Below are positions 23,539 through 36,020 of a stretch of DNA of 64,000 nt, piece after piece. Positions within the stretch are counted from its first letter, which is position 1, and every line of letters starts with the position of its first letter. The notes below the pieces were generated by a model that was given only the letters and a program-made list of their open reading frames with translations, was not told the DNA's origin and searched no databases. The translations under genes were made by a program, and so were the position numbers. Source of the DNA: Apium graveolens (lineage: Eukaryota > Streptophyta > Magnoliopsida > Apiales > Apiaceae); the NCBI RefSeq assembly GCF_009905375.1, contig NC_133653.1, forward strand, positions 86,096,079-86,160,078, written 5' to 3'.

Positions 23539-26500
23539 TCATTTTCTGATCTCTCTGATGTCAGGAGTAGTTCTAAGATAGTTCTTCAACAAACATTTCT
23601 CAGCATATCTTAGTTCATCAATCATTCTCCTTTTAACACCTTTAAGCTCTGCAGTATCTTCACCAGTTTGAAAGATTGCAGCTCTGAGATCATTAATCTT
23701 TGCTTTTCTTAACTCCTGATCTAGTCTTATGACATAAGCTTTTTCTGAATCAAGATTGAATTCAAGTCCCTTAATACCAAGATACGTTCTGATCTGTGCA
23801 GTATTAGGCTTCATATCAATAATATCACCATTGTGATCTCTGTACTTTGGAACATATCTGCTGTCAGACTTAACAGAATAAAGCCTTTTCTGTCTCTGAA
23901 TCTGTTCTTTTAAGTAGTTTGCAGCAGTCTCTGTTATTCTGTCATCCACTTGAAGTAAGAAAAGTACATGCTCCAATTCTTCAAAATACTTCAAAGGAAT
24001 GGCATTTTGTCTTATATGATAAACCCTACCATCTATCATGAAATACAACATGATGTATTCTTTCAAGTAGGTATGGTAAACCATCTGTACAGATTCCAGT
24101 TGATTCAATCTCTCAGGAGTTGCTCCAATACCTGGTTCACTCAAGGAAGTTGGATCATTGGTAGTGTTGTGTACTCTTCTTTCATCAGCACTTCCCAATC
24201 CAGTTTTATCTCTAGCTTCCTTTCCAGTAACTACTCTTGCTTCAAAACCACTTGCAGGAGTCTTCAAAGATTGAGTCTGTTTTGCTTTAGTGAATCCTGG
24301 TAGGAGTGTCTTTGATCTATTTTCTGATATCAAGTTAACTTGAGCACTGTCAGAGGTTACTTGCTTCTTCTGAATATCAGAACTTACAATTTCTTGACTC
24401 TGAACAACTTGAGCCATGTCAGAGGTTGTTTTAAGAACTTTTCTTGTAGTCAGAGCAAGATCATCTTTTCTATCAGTAATTTCTTCTTCCTCAGGAGGTA
24501 CATAAGGCTTGATAGGTTCACCAACCTTTTCTTTACCTTTGGATCTTGGATCTATCTGTGGTTGTGATCTAGCCAAAGTTGCTTCAGTATGTGTCCTTTC
24601 TTTGATCACAATGCCTTTAGGTTTTGGAAGTAACTTTTTACCAGAAGCTTCAGATTTAGATGTGACTTTCTCTGATTTAAGTCTGGCTTCTTCTTCCTTT
24701 AAACTTTCCAAGTCCATCCCTGGATTTTCTTGAAGAAATAACTGTCTTCACATTTCCTCATCAAGATCTAGAAGTTCATCAGAACTTATCCTTTTACCAG
24801 CAGCAGAACTTATTCTTTTCCCAGTATCAGAACTTGTTCTGTGACTAGCTTGTCTTGATGTAAACCTTCTACCTTGACTATGACCACTACCCATTCCAGA
24901 GGTTCCTTGGTCATCTTTTCCATCATCCTTTCCTTGCAGTGTCTTGTTGGTTGTGCATTTGGACTTAATTACCTTCTCCCCCTTTTTGGCATCAACAGGT
25001 AATAAAATAGAGAGAAGTAGTTCCACTGAGGTCTGGATTTCAGTAAGTTGCGATTGCTGAGAAGCTTGATTTGTCAGAATTTGATCAATCTGAGCTTGTT
25101 GTTTCTCTTGAGTTTTCTCAATATAAGCAACCCTGTCAATGGTAGGTTGGAAGAACTTTTTCTTATCAATTTTCCAAACTTGTTCTTGTTTGATAAAGTT
25201 CTCCTGAATCTTGTGTAGCTCGGCATGAGTATTGGAATGAAGACCTTGTAGATGTTTAGTACTCAATGCAGTGACTCTAAGCTGGGTTTTAAAATCATCA
25301 GAATTTAACATTTCATCAGCTTTAGTCAGGTGCTCAGCAAGATGTAAAGCATTTGGAACACATGAAACTGAGTTCCATTCCTTAGTCCACTCCTGACCTG
25401 CAGGAGTTTCACTCCAAGGCACTGGTGCATCCCTGATAACAAACTCCTTTACCAGTTCAGACTTAGGAAGAGTTGGTGGAGGAGTATGTCCTGAAGTACC
25501 TGCTTCATCAGCATCTACAGTTGTAGCAGCTTCACCAGTATCTCCAATATTTGCAGCATCAGAACTTAAAGAATCAGTATCTTCTGATAAGACAACAGTG
25601 TGAGTAGCAATGGAGGCTTCAACATCCTCTAATTGCTGATCTGAGACTAAGTTCTGATCAACAGCCATATCCTGATGCTTACCTAAAATCTGATCATCAA
25701 CATCTTGATGCAGAGAAGGTGTTGTTGATAACTCTGGAGTTTGAACAGCATCAGGAACAGGTGTTGTGGAAGGATTATTTGCTGTTGGAGCTTCTAAGAA
25801 AAGAATTGCAGGCACAACCAAGTTCTGAATATCAATTTTAGCACTTGTGCCTGGATCAACAAGAGACACAGATGGGGAGTTAGCCTTGTCAGATACAGCT
25901 TCCTGAGATGGAGTGGATGGAGAAGAAGTGACTGGAGCAAATTCCTTGCCTTGTGAGATCAGAGATTCCTGATCCCCTTCCTTAGCTGCTTCCTCCTCAT
26001 CATCTGAAACTGGCCTTTGTGCCCTCTGTTTCTTGTACTTCCTTGTTGATTTGGATTCCTTGGGAGTTTCAGGAATTATCATACGTCTAAGCCTCTTGAG
26101 AAGCCTAGAACCCCCAATTTCAGAATCCTTCTGAGAAGTTGCTTTCTCAGCTTCAATCACCACAGGTTCTGAAGAAGGAATCTGTACCTCAGAATCTGAT
26201 TCATCTCTCAAAGTAAATCTCCTCCTCTTTTGAGGTGTTTGAGGAACAGTTTTTGTTCTCTTTGGCTTAGAGGATGGAGACTTCACAGTAGGTGCTGAAG
26301 AAGAAGGTTGAGCAGTCTGTGAAGTGGAGAGATAGGATTTGAGATAAGTTCTGAGGGTAGGTTGAGTAGAATGAGAGGTAGGTACTGAGGTTGATGGATT
26401 TTGGATGGTTGGAGGTGGTTGGACATCAGAGTAAACAAATCTATAGGTATCAGGATCAGCATTTACCAGGATCTGTTTTACAGACTTAGGAATCTGTAAT

Positions 26501-27249
26501 GGTCTAACCATTTTCTTCTTAGTATCAGCATTTACCAGATCATTAAAGTACCTTTTTGCAACCTTAAAAGGTAGGGTTTGAGTGCTGACTAAATGAGGTT
26601 CACCAGTACAGTAAGTGTAAATAAGTTGACAGAATCTAGCAAAATAAACAACATCTTGATCCTCTGTCATCCTATCCCCAATAAAACCAATTATTCCAGT
26701 TGCAAAATCAAAATGAGTTTGATGGATAATAGCATACCCTATGTGCTGACTCAGAATTGGGATAGCATCAAAATTTGAACATTTGTTCCCAAAGGCTTTG
26801 GTGATGCAATCAAAGAAGAAACTCCATTCTCTTCTGATATTAGCCCGTTTCAACTGTCCAAGTTTCGTCAAACTCTTTTCATATCCCAATTCAGCCATTA
26901 ACTCCCGAAGGGCTGAGTCCTTTGGAACTGAGAAAGTACAATCCTCTGGAAGATGTAAAGCCCTGCGTACTGTACCAGGAGTGACTACAAAAGATGAATC
27001 ACCCACTTGGAAGATAATACTGGGAGTTCCACGGTTACCACCATCATCAAAAACGCCAGTCCTCCAGAACCTCAGAACTTGTTGACTTGAAAATAATTCA
27101 GGCCGAGTTAAGGCGTACCCAACCTCACTATGTGCAAGAAGATCTTGCACAAAGTGCAATTCAGATGGAGCTTCAGCATGATCAAGAATTGCAGCATAGT
27201 TGTTTGGAACAAACTTAGCTCCATCAATGATTAAATTCTTTGGTGCCAT
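23539..27249 (-). pseudogene. Additional (Sirevirus env-like position) ORF of element C, one stop codon
   Basis: It is about 1,236 codons from ATG at 27249 with a single internal TGA (24748-24750); B has a sense codon there. Parts in order: an N-terminal globular domain (about residues 1-270, including FWRTGVFDDGG, VTPGTVRRALHLPED, REWSFFFDCITKAFG); a Ser/Pro/Thr-rich linker; a basic patch (about 380-410); an acidic Val/Asp/Ala-rich middle; a Gln-rich coiled coil (about 720-780, KTQEKQQAQIDQIL); a short SSDTGKR-type repeat; and a conserved C-terminal domain (about 1,040-1,236). No signal peptide or convincing membrane helix is seen, so an envelope role is not supported. The function is unknown. 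Confidence 0.82.
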
Positions 27250-27402
27250 GTGAAAAAAATTGAGAATTAAGTATGCCTGATAGGTGTTTGATATAATATC
27301 TGTATGAAAACAACGGAAAAAGTAAAGTGAAGGAGAGTAAAAGTAAGAAGAGAGATAAAAGATGAAGAAATTAAAAAGATTATAGAAATCTTCTCTCTGC
27401 TG

Positions 27403-27410
27403 TACTTATA
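27403..27410 (-). promoter_or_regulatory. TATA-like box before the additional ORF of element C
   Basis: In element direction it reads TATAAGTA, about 155 bp before the ATG at 27249, followed by a CT-rich leader typical of a plant transcript start. This is a possible internal promoter; inference only. Confidence 0.4.
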
Positions 27411-27937
27411 CAAAAAAATATTACCGTTGGACACCTGTCAGATATGCAGTAATAACGGATAGTTACTGGGCTCGAGAAAACAGGAATGATTACTTACCCA
27501 GTTGCCTTGTTTCAAGGAAAAACCGTTCCATTAATCAAGAGAAACAGTTTTAATTCAAAATTTAAACCGTTAGCACTGATTGAATTATTTTTCACTGCAA
27601 CATTAATATTCTGAAAATAAATTATGTGAAAATGACCAAGATAAATTAAAGGAGTAAGTGCTGAAAACGAATCAGAACTTAATAAGAAACACAATATATA
27701 TGGTCATCAGAACATCAATCAGGATTTATCAACACAAGATGAAATAACTCAGAGACAAAATCTTGAAGTAAAAACAACTTTCATTAATATATCAAGACAA
27801 TACATTTATGAAATGGAAATTACATCAGTACTTATACAAGATTTTCCCTAAGCTCCTAATCCTAACGTCAACAGCTTTAGTCCTAGCTAAGAAGCCTGAC
27901 AAAGCTGATGATGAAGAAGAACAGGAAGAAGATGAGA
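27411..27937 (-). other. Spacer between the small ORF and the additional ORF of element C
   Basis: No convincing ORF. It contains ATCAGAACTT words near 27672 and 27705, and shares with B the sequence just after the small ORF. Confidence 0.5.
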
Positions 27938-28213
27938 TTAAGTCATCTTCCTCTTCCTATCTTCGACGAACAAGATGGCGAGTCGTATGATTCGCTCTTG
28001 CTGACGGATAGCTTCCCGCCTTTCCTCCTCCAATCGCTCCAGATGGCGATGGTAATCCATATAGAAGAATAGGAGGTGAGTTAGCACCTCCTGTGGGACA
28101 GAATCCCAGATCTCCTCAGGAATGGCTGTTACATGCCACTCCTGCTGCCAGTCGGCACAACTTAGCTCCATTGTGAAGGTTTGGTTGTTCAAAAACATGT
28201 TGTATCGAACCAT
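27938..28213 (-). CDS. Small conserved ORF of element C, unknown function (91 codons)
   Basis: I do not recognise it. ATG at 28211-28213 is chosen because a TATA box lies about 75 bp upstream and the sequence 5' of it looks like a leader. The predicted protein has a polar N-terminus with WQQEWHV, then IPEEIWDSVPQEVL, and a long charged helix (HRHLERLEEERREAIRQQER) ending in IIRLAILFV and a basic tail DRKRK. This could be a small coiled-coil or helical adaptor. A decayed relative sits at the same place in element B, with the helix end best kept. No nonsense codon is present, while Gag and Pol of the same element are broken. Confidence 0.62.
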   Translation of the reverse strand: MVRYNMFLNNQTFTMELSCADWQQEWHVTAIPEEIWDSVPQEVLTHLLFFYMDYHRHLERLEEERREAIRQQERIIRLAILFVEDRKRKMT

Positions 28214-28287
28214 TGTGTTTTTGATAGAAGAAGGAGGATAAGTGTGTGAGAAGAATGTGATGGAAAGACTGATGTGAAGTGGTTGCT

Positions 28288-28294
28288 TATATAG
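28288..28294 (-). promoter_or_regulatory. TATA box before the small ORF of element C
   Basis: In element direction CCTATATAAGCAACC, 75-80 bp upstream of the ATG, the spacing expected for a plant core promoter with a leader of about 45 nt. The B copy has TATTTAAA in the same position. Confidence 0.55.
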
Positions 28295-29643
28295 GCAAGA
28301 GAATGCCAAGAGACGCAAAGATATTTAATGCTGACAGGTAGAATTAATTCTACCTCGTCTCCCTAGACTTTGAAAAAGAATAACAGTCATTGGAAAGAGG
28401 AAGCATGGTCTAGACCGCACAAGACACAAGAAACAGTGGACTGTTCAAGTACAAATACCATTAATCCTAATCACTAGTGACTATTAATCTTCCACTTCAA
28501 CATATTCGAGTACGAACTGAGACTGTTATCAAATTTTATTCACAGATAAGCCAAGTAAAGGATTAGACTGAGAAATCAGAACTTAGACCTATACCAGAAC
28601 TTAACAGTCATCAGAACATATTTCTTAACTCGAAAAAGGAATGCCCATCTTAGTAAATACTCATACAAGTTCTGAGTTATGGACGTCAGAACTTAATCAT
28701 CAGAACGTGTAACTTAGAACTTGTCCTCAGAATTTGTGCAATAATGACACAATGACTGTTTATCTAAAATAACATAGACCACCACAGAAATTTTCATCAT
28801 TCAGATGGAGTGATTATTGTGTGCATTAAGCTAAAAACAGACAAAGAGTAAAGTCTGATTCACTTCAGTACATCTTAGAAATAAGGCATAACTAAAATTT
28901 TGCTAAAGATCTGTCATTGTCCTGAAACCTACTGAAGAATGAGTTTATGCTTGAGTCCACCTCAACTGTTTTGTGCTAATTTTATGCATCTTTTGAAATT
29001 CTATTTTATAGTGGCTTCTCAGTGTAAGTGAGTCACGACTGTTTATCAGAATTTATGCTATTTTCAGAGTATTTCTCCAGTAATCATAGAGTGTGAAAAG
29101 TCACCAAGAAAATATTTGAGCTTTTCTGATGCATATTTACTTAATACCAGCAATGCACTTGGGTCGTCCCTTCCACATTTTTACTCTAGATCTCAAAGGA
29201 GTACCTGATTTTAATCTTTGATCTTTTTGCTTTTTCTTTTGATAAGAGAGGTCTATCAGCACTTAGTACATTCAGCAGTTTTACTAGTATCAGAACTTAA
29301 CAGATGAGTAGCATTATTCTAATTTGTGACTTAGTAATAAGATATACAAAGTGAACTTAACTAAGCTCAGTTATCAGAATTTGCTAGTGTCATAAGATTT
29401 CCACTGAAATAATTACTTCTTCCATGGAATCATTTGTTTATTGAAGACTACTAGGTCAGTATCTAGCACAGTTATCCTCATAGGATTGAATAGGTACTAG
29501 AACAGACATATCACTTATCAGAGTTTAGAAACATATATCAGACAACAGTCAGTACTTAAAGACATTTATCAATTAAGCACAGAATACACAATGAGATTAA
29601 TTCTGTAAATACTGAGCATAAAGTCTGATAACACAGAACAAGT
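28295..29643 (-). other. Non-coding spacer downstream of Pol in element C
   Basis: It aligns with 11986-13338 of B. It is rich in ATCAGAACTT words (for example near 28575, 28606, 28690, 29290). No ORF is recognised. Confidence 0.6.
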
Positions 29644-32600
29644 CTAAGCAGATTTAGAGAAAGAACCTGAAACCATTCCAAGTTCATTTACCAATCTTGT
29701 AAAAGTAGCTTCACATAATGGTTTTGTGAAGATATCTGCCAACTGTTGATCTGTGGGAACAAAATGCAATTCCACTGTACCTTCATCCACATGTTCCCTG
29801 ATGAAGTGGTACCTGATGCTGATGTGCTTTGTCATTGAGTGTTGAACTGGATTACCTGTCATAGCAATAGCACTTTGATTATCACAGTAAATAGGGATTT
29901 TGAAATATGTTAACCCATAATCCAGTAACTGATTCTTCATCCAAAGAATCTGTGCACAACAGCTTCCTGCAGCAATATACTCTGCTTCTGCAGTTGATGT
30001 GGAAATTGACTTTTGTTTCTTGCTGTACCAAGAAACCAATCTGCCTCCAAGAAATTGGCAGCTTCCACTTGTGCTTTTCCTGTCAATTTTGCAACCTGCA
30101 AAATCTGCATCTGAGTAACCTATTAGTTTAAAATCTGATTCTCTAGGATACCATAATCCCAGAGCAGCTGTCCCTTTAAGATACTTAAAGATTCTTTTTA
30201 TAGCTGTTAAGTGATGTTCTCTTGGATCTGCTTGAAATCTTGCACAAAGACAGGTAGCATACATGATATAAGGTCTACTAGCAGTTAGATAGAGTAGAGA
30301 GCCAATCATACCTCTGTAGTCAGTAATATCTACTGATTTACCGGTATCCTTATCCAGTTTTGTTGCATTGGCCATTGGAGTGGATGCACTTGAACAATCT
30401 TGCATTCCAAATTTCTTTAGCAAGTTTCTGGTGTACTTGGTTTGACAAATAAAAGTGCCTTCCTCATTCTGCTTGACTTGAAGGCCCAGAAAATAGCTAA
30501 GTTCCCCCATCATACTCATCTGATATCTTGACTGCATTAGTTTGGCAAACTTCTTGCAAAGTTTGTCATTTGTAGATCCAAAAATGATATCATCAACATA
30601 AATCTGGACCAGAAGTAAGTCCTTTCCATGGTTGAGGTAGAACAGTGTTTTGTCTATTGTCCCTCTGTTGAATCCACTTTCCAGAAGAAACTGAGCTAAA
30701 GTCTCATACCATGCTCTAGGAGCTTGCTTAAGTCCATAAAGTGCTTTGTCAAGTCTGTAGACATAGTCTGGATGTTTGGTATCTACAAAACCTGGAGGTT
30801 GTTCAACATATACCTCTTCCTCCAATTCTCCATTGAGAAAAGCACTTTTCACATCCATTTGAAAGACAAGTAAACTTTTTGTGAGCAGCATAAGCCAAAA
30901 ATATCCTTATGGCTTCTAACCTAGCAACTGGTGCAAATGTTTCATCATAATCAATTCCCTCCTGTTGAGAATATCCTTTTGCAACCAGCCTTGCCTTATT
31001 CCTTGTAATTATGCCATCACTGTTAGTTTTGTTTCTGAATACCCACTTTGTACCAACAACAGATCTATTCTTTGGTCTTGGTACTAGGGTCCAGACTTTG
31101 TTTCTTTCAAATTCATTCAACTCTTCCTGCATTGCTTGCACCCAATCAGCATCTTGAAGAGCTTCTTCCACTTTCTTTGGCTCAGTCTGAGAGAGAAAAG
31201 AATTGTAAAGACACTCATTTGAAGTACCTGTTCTAGTTCTGACACCTGCATCAGGATTTCCAATTATCAAATCAGGTGTATGTGATTTTGTCCACTTCCT
31301 TGCAGATGGAAGGTTTTCTCTAGAACTGGATGCTCCCCCATGATCCATGCTATCTTCATTTTCATTTTCTGATGCTCCCCCTGAAACTATGCTCTCTGAG
31401 TTGGATTCTTCAGTATTTAGATTTTCAGCACTATCAGAACTTGGCTTATCAGAACTTGACGAATCAGAACTTGAAGAGCCACATGCATGTTCGGATGTTT
31501 CTTGAGATGTGGTAGGATCTTGAGTATGCTCCCCCTGCATAGGTGCATCTTCCTTTAACGTAGTCACCACAGTTTCAATAACATCAGAGTTTAATCCATC
31601 AGAGTTTGCAGTATCAGGACTTAGACTGTCAGGATTTTCAGTATCAGAATATGAGTCTTCATTTTCAAATCTCAGCTGATCATGGTCAACGAAATCTTTA
31701 AGACCAGTGATCTTCTTGTCATCAAAAGAGACATTGATAGATTCCATGACCACTTTTGTTCTCAAATTATAGACTCTGAAGGCTTTTAGTGGAAAGTGGA
31801 TATCCAACAAAGATTCCTTCATCAGCTTTTAGATCAAACTTTGATAGCTGTTCAGGATGAGTCTTGAGAACAAAACACTTGCATCCAAATACATGAAAAT
31901 ATTTCAGATTTGGCTTCTTTTTCTTCACCATCTCATATGGTGTTTTTCCATGCTTGTTAATGAGTGTTGCATTTTGAGTAAAACAAGCAGTCTGCACAGC
32001 TTCAGCCCAGAAATAGGTTGGAAGCTTTGCTTCTTCAAGCATTGTACGTGCAGCTTCAATGAGAGTTCTATTCTTCCTTTCAACAACTCCATTTTGCTTG
32101 TGGAGTTCCAGGAGCAGAAAATTCCTGCTTTATTCCATGGCTTTTGCAGAACTCTTCCATTATCAAATTCTTGAACTCAGTGCCATTATCACTCCTTAAA
32201 ATTTTCACAGAATCTTTGACCATTTTATCCAGCTAGTTTGACATGATCAATCAAGATAGATGCAGTTTCACTTTTTGTGTGCAAGAAATACACCCATGTG
32301 TATCTGGTGAACTCATCCACTATGACCAACGCATACTTCTTCTTTGCAATAGACATGACATTTACTGGACCAAATAAATCAACATGTATAAGATGATAAG
32401 GCTCAAGAATTGATGAATCAGTCTTGCTCTTGAATGAAGATTTTCTTTGTTTGGCTTTCTGACATGAATCACAAAGACCATCAGGAGCAAATACTGTGTT
32501 TGGCAATCCTCTCACAAGATCTTTCTTGACCAGTTCATTTATATTGTTGAAATTTAAATGAGAGAGTTTCTTATGCCAATTCCAGCTTTCTTCAATTGAT

Positions 32601-32990
32601 GCTCTACTTAACAGACAGATTGCAGAGCCATCAGTACTTGTTGAAAGCTTAGCTTCATAAATGTTACCACGTCTGTATCCTTTCAGAACAACTTTGCCTT
32701 TAGATTTACTCACAACTTCACAGTGTTCTTCAAAGAAATCAACATGATAACCTCTGTCACAGATTTGACTTATACTCAGTAGGTTGTGTTTAAGTCCTGA
32801 GACCAGAGCTACTTGTTTAATTATGACATTTCCAAGATTGATATTGCCATATCCCAATGTTTTTCCAATGTTGCCATCTCCATAAGAAACACTTGGGCCA
32901 GCTTTCTCCACAAAGTCTGATAGCAGGGCCTTATTTCCAGTCATATGTCCTGAACATCCACTGTCCAGAACTAGAATATTTTTCCTGTTG
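29644..32990 (-). pseudogene. Pol of element C: protease, integrase, reverse transcriptase, RNase H (frameshifted)
   Basis: Protease keeps the DSG motif (LDSGCSGHMTG). Integrase has the His-Cys finger (WHKKLSHLNF to CDSCQKAK) and the catalytic D, D (SDNGTEF) and E (VERKN). A Ser/Asp-rich linker follows, then reverse transcriptase with YVDD at 30589-30600 and RNase H ([26 protein letters not shown]). The frame changes near 32240, near 32100, near 31785 and near 30880; at the middle two a single extra A is visible against B. All key active-site residues I can check are present, so the damage is only to the frame. From 30891 to 29644 the RT/RNase H part is one open frame of 415 codons. Confidence 0.9.
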
Positions 32991-33010
32991 CCCTACAATC
33001 ACAAAGACCA

Positions 33011-35346
33011 CTAATTATTAGTTTTAAGGACCCAGACTTGCTTGGATCCTTTGGCCTTATTAAGTTTGTTAACATTTGCAGCGGATTTAGCATCAGAGTT
33101 TATGTTAACATTTTTCTTATCAGTATTTACATTATCAGACTTTGAATCAGAATTTACACTAGAAGGAACAATGGAAACTTTCTTCAAAGAAGGTTTTATT
33201 TGATAATAATTATAGTACAAACTATGATATTCCTTACAAGTATAAATGGAATGCCATAAACTACCACAATGAAAACAAGGATTTTATGGTTTGTATCCAA
33301 CATACTGACTCTTAACTCCTGATTTTGAAGGTAAGGAGTTAATATTCTTATTTTTCCTGCAAAAAGAAGCCAGATGGTTAGAACTTCCACAGTTATGACA
33401 TGTTTTCCTAGGAGCATCAGGAATAGGTTTATAATCATTGCTTTTATTCACACCTTCCTTTCCATTCCTATTTTTCCTAGGTGATTTTACCTTGTTTGCA
33501 TTCTTGACATCTTTTAGCTTATGCTTAAGCTGCTTCTTTGTCATTAAGCCTATGTTTACTTCAGCTGTCTTTTCCTGTTTTAGTTTGTCAGAAGTTAATT
33601 CCTCTTTAACTTCTGATTTCTCATTATCAGACTTTACAGTTACAAACTTAACAGGTTTTAACTTTGGCTTTTGCTTAACAACAGGCTTAATTTCTTCAGT
33701 TCCTTTATCATTCTTATTCTCTCCATAACCTAAGCCCTCTTTCCAATTTTCACTACTTAGCAAATTTTGAGTTGTTCTGCCGGAGTTAGTCCAAGTCCTG
33801 ATTATCTCTCTTTCCTTTTCTAACTCAGTTTTTAGAGATTCATTCATTTTTAGCACTTCATCCCTTACATAAAAAGCATCATCTCTATCCTTCTGAGTTG
33901 ATGGAACATGACTAACTCTTTTTCTAAGAAATCATTCCTTTTCTTAAATGCAAGATTTTCAGAAGTTAATCTTTCACATGTTAAAGTTTGGTCTCTATAG
34001 CTAACAAACATGGTTTTAAGATATCTTCTCAACTCATTAATATCATCAGTATGAAAAGCATAAGTAGTCTGAGGTACCTTTGTTTCAGCAGCTTCAGAAC
34101 TGCTCTCAGCACTTTCTTTATCAGCATTTGCCATCAATGCATAGTTCTCCTCACTTTCAGAGTCTGAAGTGTCTGTCCAGCTTTTCTGCTTTGTGACAAG
34201 AGCCTTGCCTCTGTCACCCTTTACCTTCTTGCAGTCAGGAGATATGTGGCCTTTCTCACCACAGTTATAGCATTTAACATTGATGTAATCTCCTCTGTCA
34301 GACTTTCCTCCTCTGCCTTCAGATCTTCTGAAATTCTTCTTATCAGAACTTATGCTTTTTCTGGAAAACTTCTTTCCCTTCCTGAACTTCCTGTATGCAA
34401 TCTTGGTGATTCCTTTCACCATAAGAGCACACAGCTTCATCATCTCCTCATCAGCATCAGTCTCAGGCAAGCTTTCAGAATCTGAGTCATCATCACTCTC
34501 AGAACTTGATGACTCAGTATCAGACTTTATGAAAAGAGCTTTACACTTGTCTTTCTTTGAGGAAGCTGCTTTGGGGAATTCTTCTTCAGTCTTAAGAGCA
34601 ACTGTCCTTGACTTTCCTCCTTTCCTCTTACTTCTTTGTTCCATCTCCAGCTCACGAGTCTTGAGCATTCCATAGATTTCGTCAAGAGTTGTTTCATCAA
34701 GATTGTAGTTGTCTCTTATTGTCGTTGCCTTCAAATCCCAGCATTCAGGAAGAGCTAACAGGAACTTAAGGTTTGAATCTTCAAGTTCATACTCTTTATC
34801 AACCAATGACAAATCATTCAAAAGTTTGACAAATCTATCATATAAATCATTCAATGACTCATTAGTCTTTGAGTCAAAGTGTTCATACTCTTGAGTGAGT
34901 ATTGTCTTCCTGTTCTTCTTAATTGTGTCAGTTCCCTGACACCTTGTTTCCAGAGCACCCCATATCTCCTTAGCAGTCTTGCAGTTGATTACCCTGTTTG
35001 ACATTACATTATCAATGGCACTATGCAGTAAGTGTCGTACCTTGGCATCCTTAGCAATTGATGCTATGTCCTCAGCAGTATAATCACTTTTCTCCTTTGG
35101 TACGGTCATTGCTGCTTCACCTGCAACTGCAACAGCGAGTTTGGTTGGTTTGTGAGGACCTTCCTTGATTCTATCCAGGTATTCTGGATCTGTTGCTTCC
35201 AGGAACATGGTCATCCTTACCTTCCATATGGGATATTCAGATGGTCTCAGTATGGGGACTCTGATGGTCTCATACCGACTCTGAATTTGTGTCTTTGGTG
35301 GTTCCTCAGTTGTGGTAGGCTTAGTTGGAGTTTCTGTGTCCGACAT
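33011..35346 (-). pseudogene. Gag of element C (one frameshift, one stop)
   Basis: ATG at 35346 begins MSDTETPTKP. The first 480 or so codons are open: Gag domain (PSEYPIWKVRMTMFLEA), Ser/Asp-rich acidic region, zinc knuckle CYNCGEKGHISPDC, coiled-coil-like part. A frameshift near 33890 moves to another frame with knuckle CHNCGSSNHLASFC, a TAA near 33284 (Gln in B) and a third knuckle CFHCGSLWHSIYTC with all four zinc ligands. The frame ends at TAG near 33011 in a linker of stops also seen in B. Confidence 0.88.
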
Positions 35347-35387
35347 GATTGTGTTTGGATCTTTAACTGTATGTAAGTTAACAGATA

Positions 35388-35400
35388 GGCTCTGATACCA
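35388..35400 (-). promoter_or_regulatory. Element C primer binding site
   Basis: In element direction TGGTATCAGAGCC, two bases from the 5' LTR. It is an exact match to the usual plant initiator-Met tRNA primer site. Confidence 0.93.
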
Positions 35401-35402
35401 AT

Positions 35403-36020
35403 TGTTAGGTCACACACACACACTGTAGAGGGGGTGAATACAGTGTATAGTACACTCAAATCGAACTTTAAGAACTTAAGTAACAGAAAATAAACTTTAT
35501 TGAAATAATAAACTCTGTTACAGTATGGAACTGTTACCTCTCAGTGATGAACAAAATATCACGAGAGCTGCTAGGGTTACTATGAATAATCTTCTCTAAT
35601 AATGATAACACTTATAGTGTAAACCCTATGTCTGTGTTTATATACTACACAGTTACAAGATAATCGCTAATTGATATGGAATATAATTCTGCTTCCTAAA
35701 ATATATCAATCAGATATCTTTTCTTCCAAGTATTCCATTCTTCACGGAATTCCTTCTTCATGCATATCTCTTCTTATGTTTATCTCAATCTTCTTTCCTT
35801 TAATCAGCTACTGTCCTTATCTGATTGTCCTTCAGCACTTAAGTTCTGATATCTATCTTCTGATGATTATCTCCTGATAATATAAGTACTGATATCCTTA
35901 AGTCCTGACTTCCAGTATAAGTACTGATCAACAGTTAAGTACTGATTTATCCTGTTCACGTAAGATCTGAAAGCTAAACATAAAACATATTAGCCATGAC
36001 ATTATCAAATATATCTAACA
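35403..36020 (-). repeat. Element C 5' LTR
   Basis: It is 618 bp and matches 22713-23330 with about six substitutions. TATAA duplication follows at 36021-36025. Confidence 0.95.

Larger units (their letters stand above)
22713..36020 (-). mobile_element. Element C: Sirevirus-like Ty1/copia retrotransposon nested in D
   Basis: It is 13.3 kb on the minus strand, the same family as B but with the full additional ORF. LTRs are 618 bp each (35403-36020 is the 5' one, 22713-23330 the 3' one) and differ at about six sites, roughly 1 percent, so insertion was recent. In element direction: PBS, Gag, Pol, spacer, small ORF, additional ORF, polypurine tract. Despite its youth it has about one frameshift in Gag, three or four in Pol and several stops. 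Either it was copied by helper proteins or some indels are assembly errors. Confidence 0.94.
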
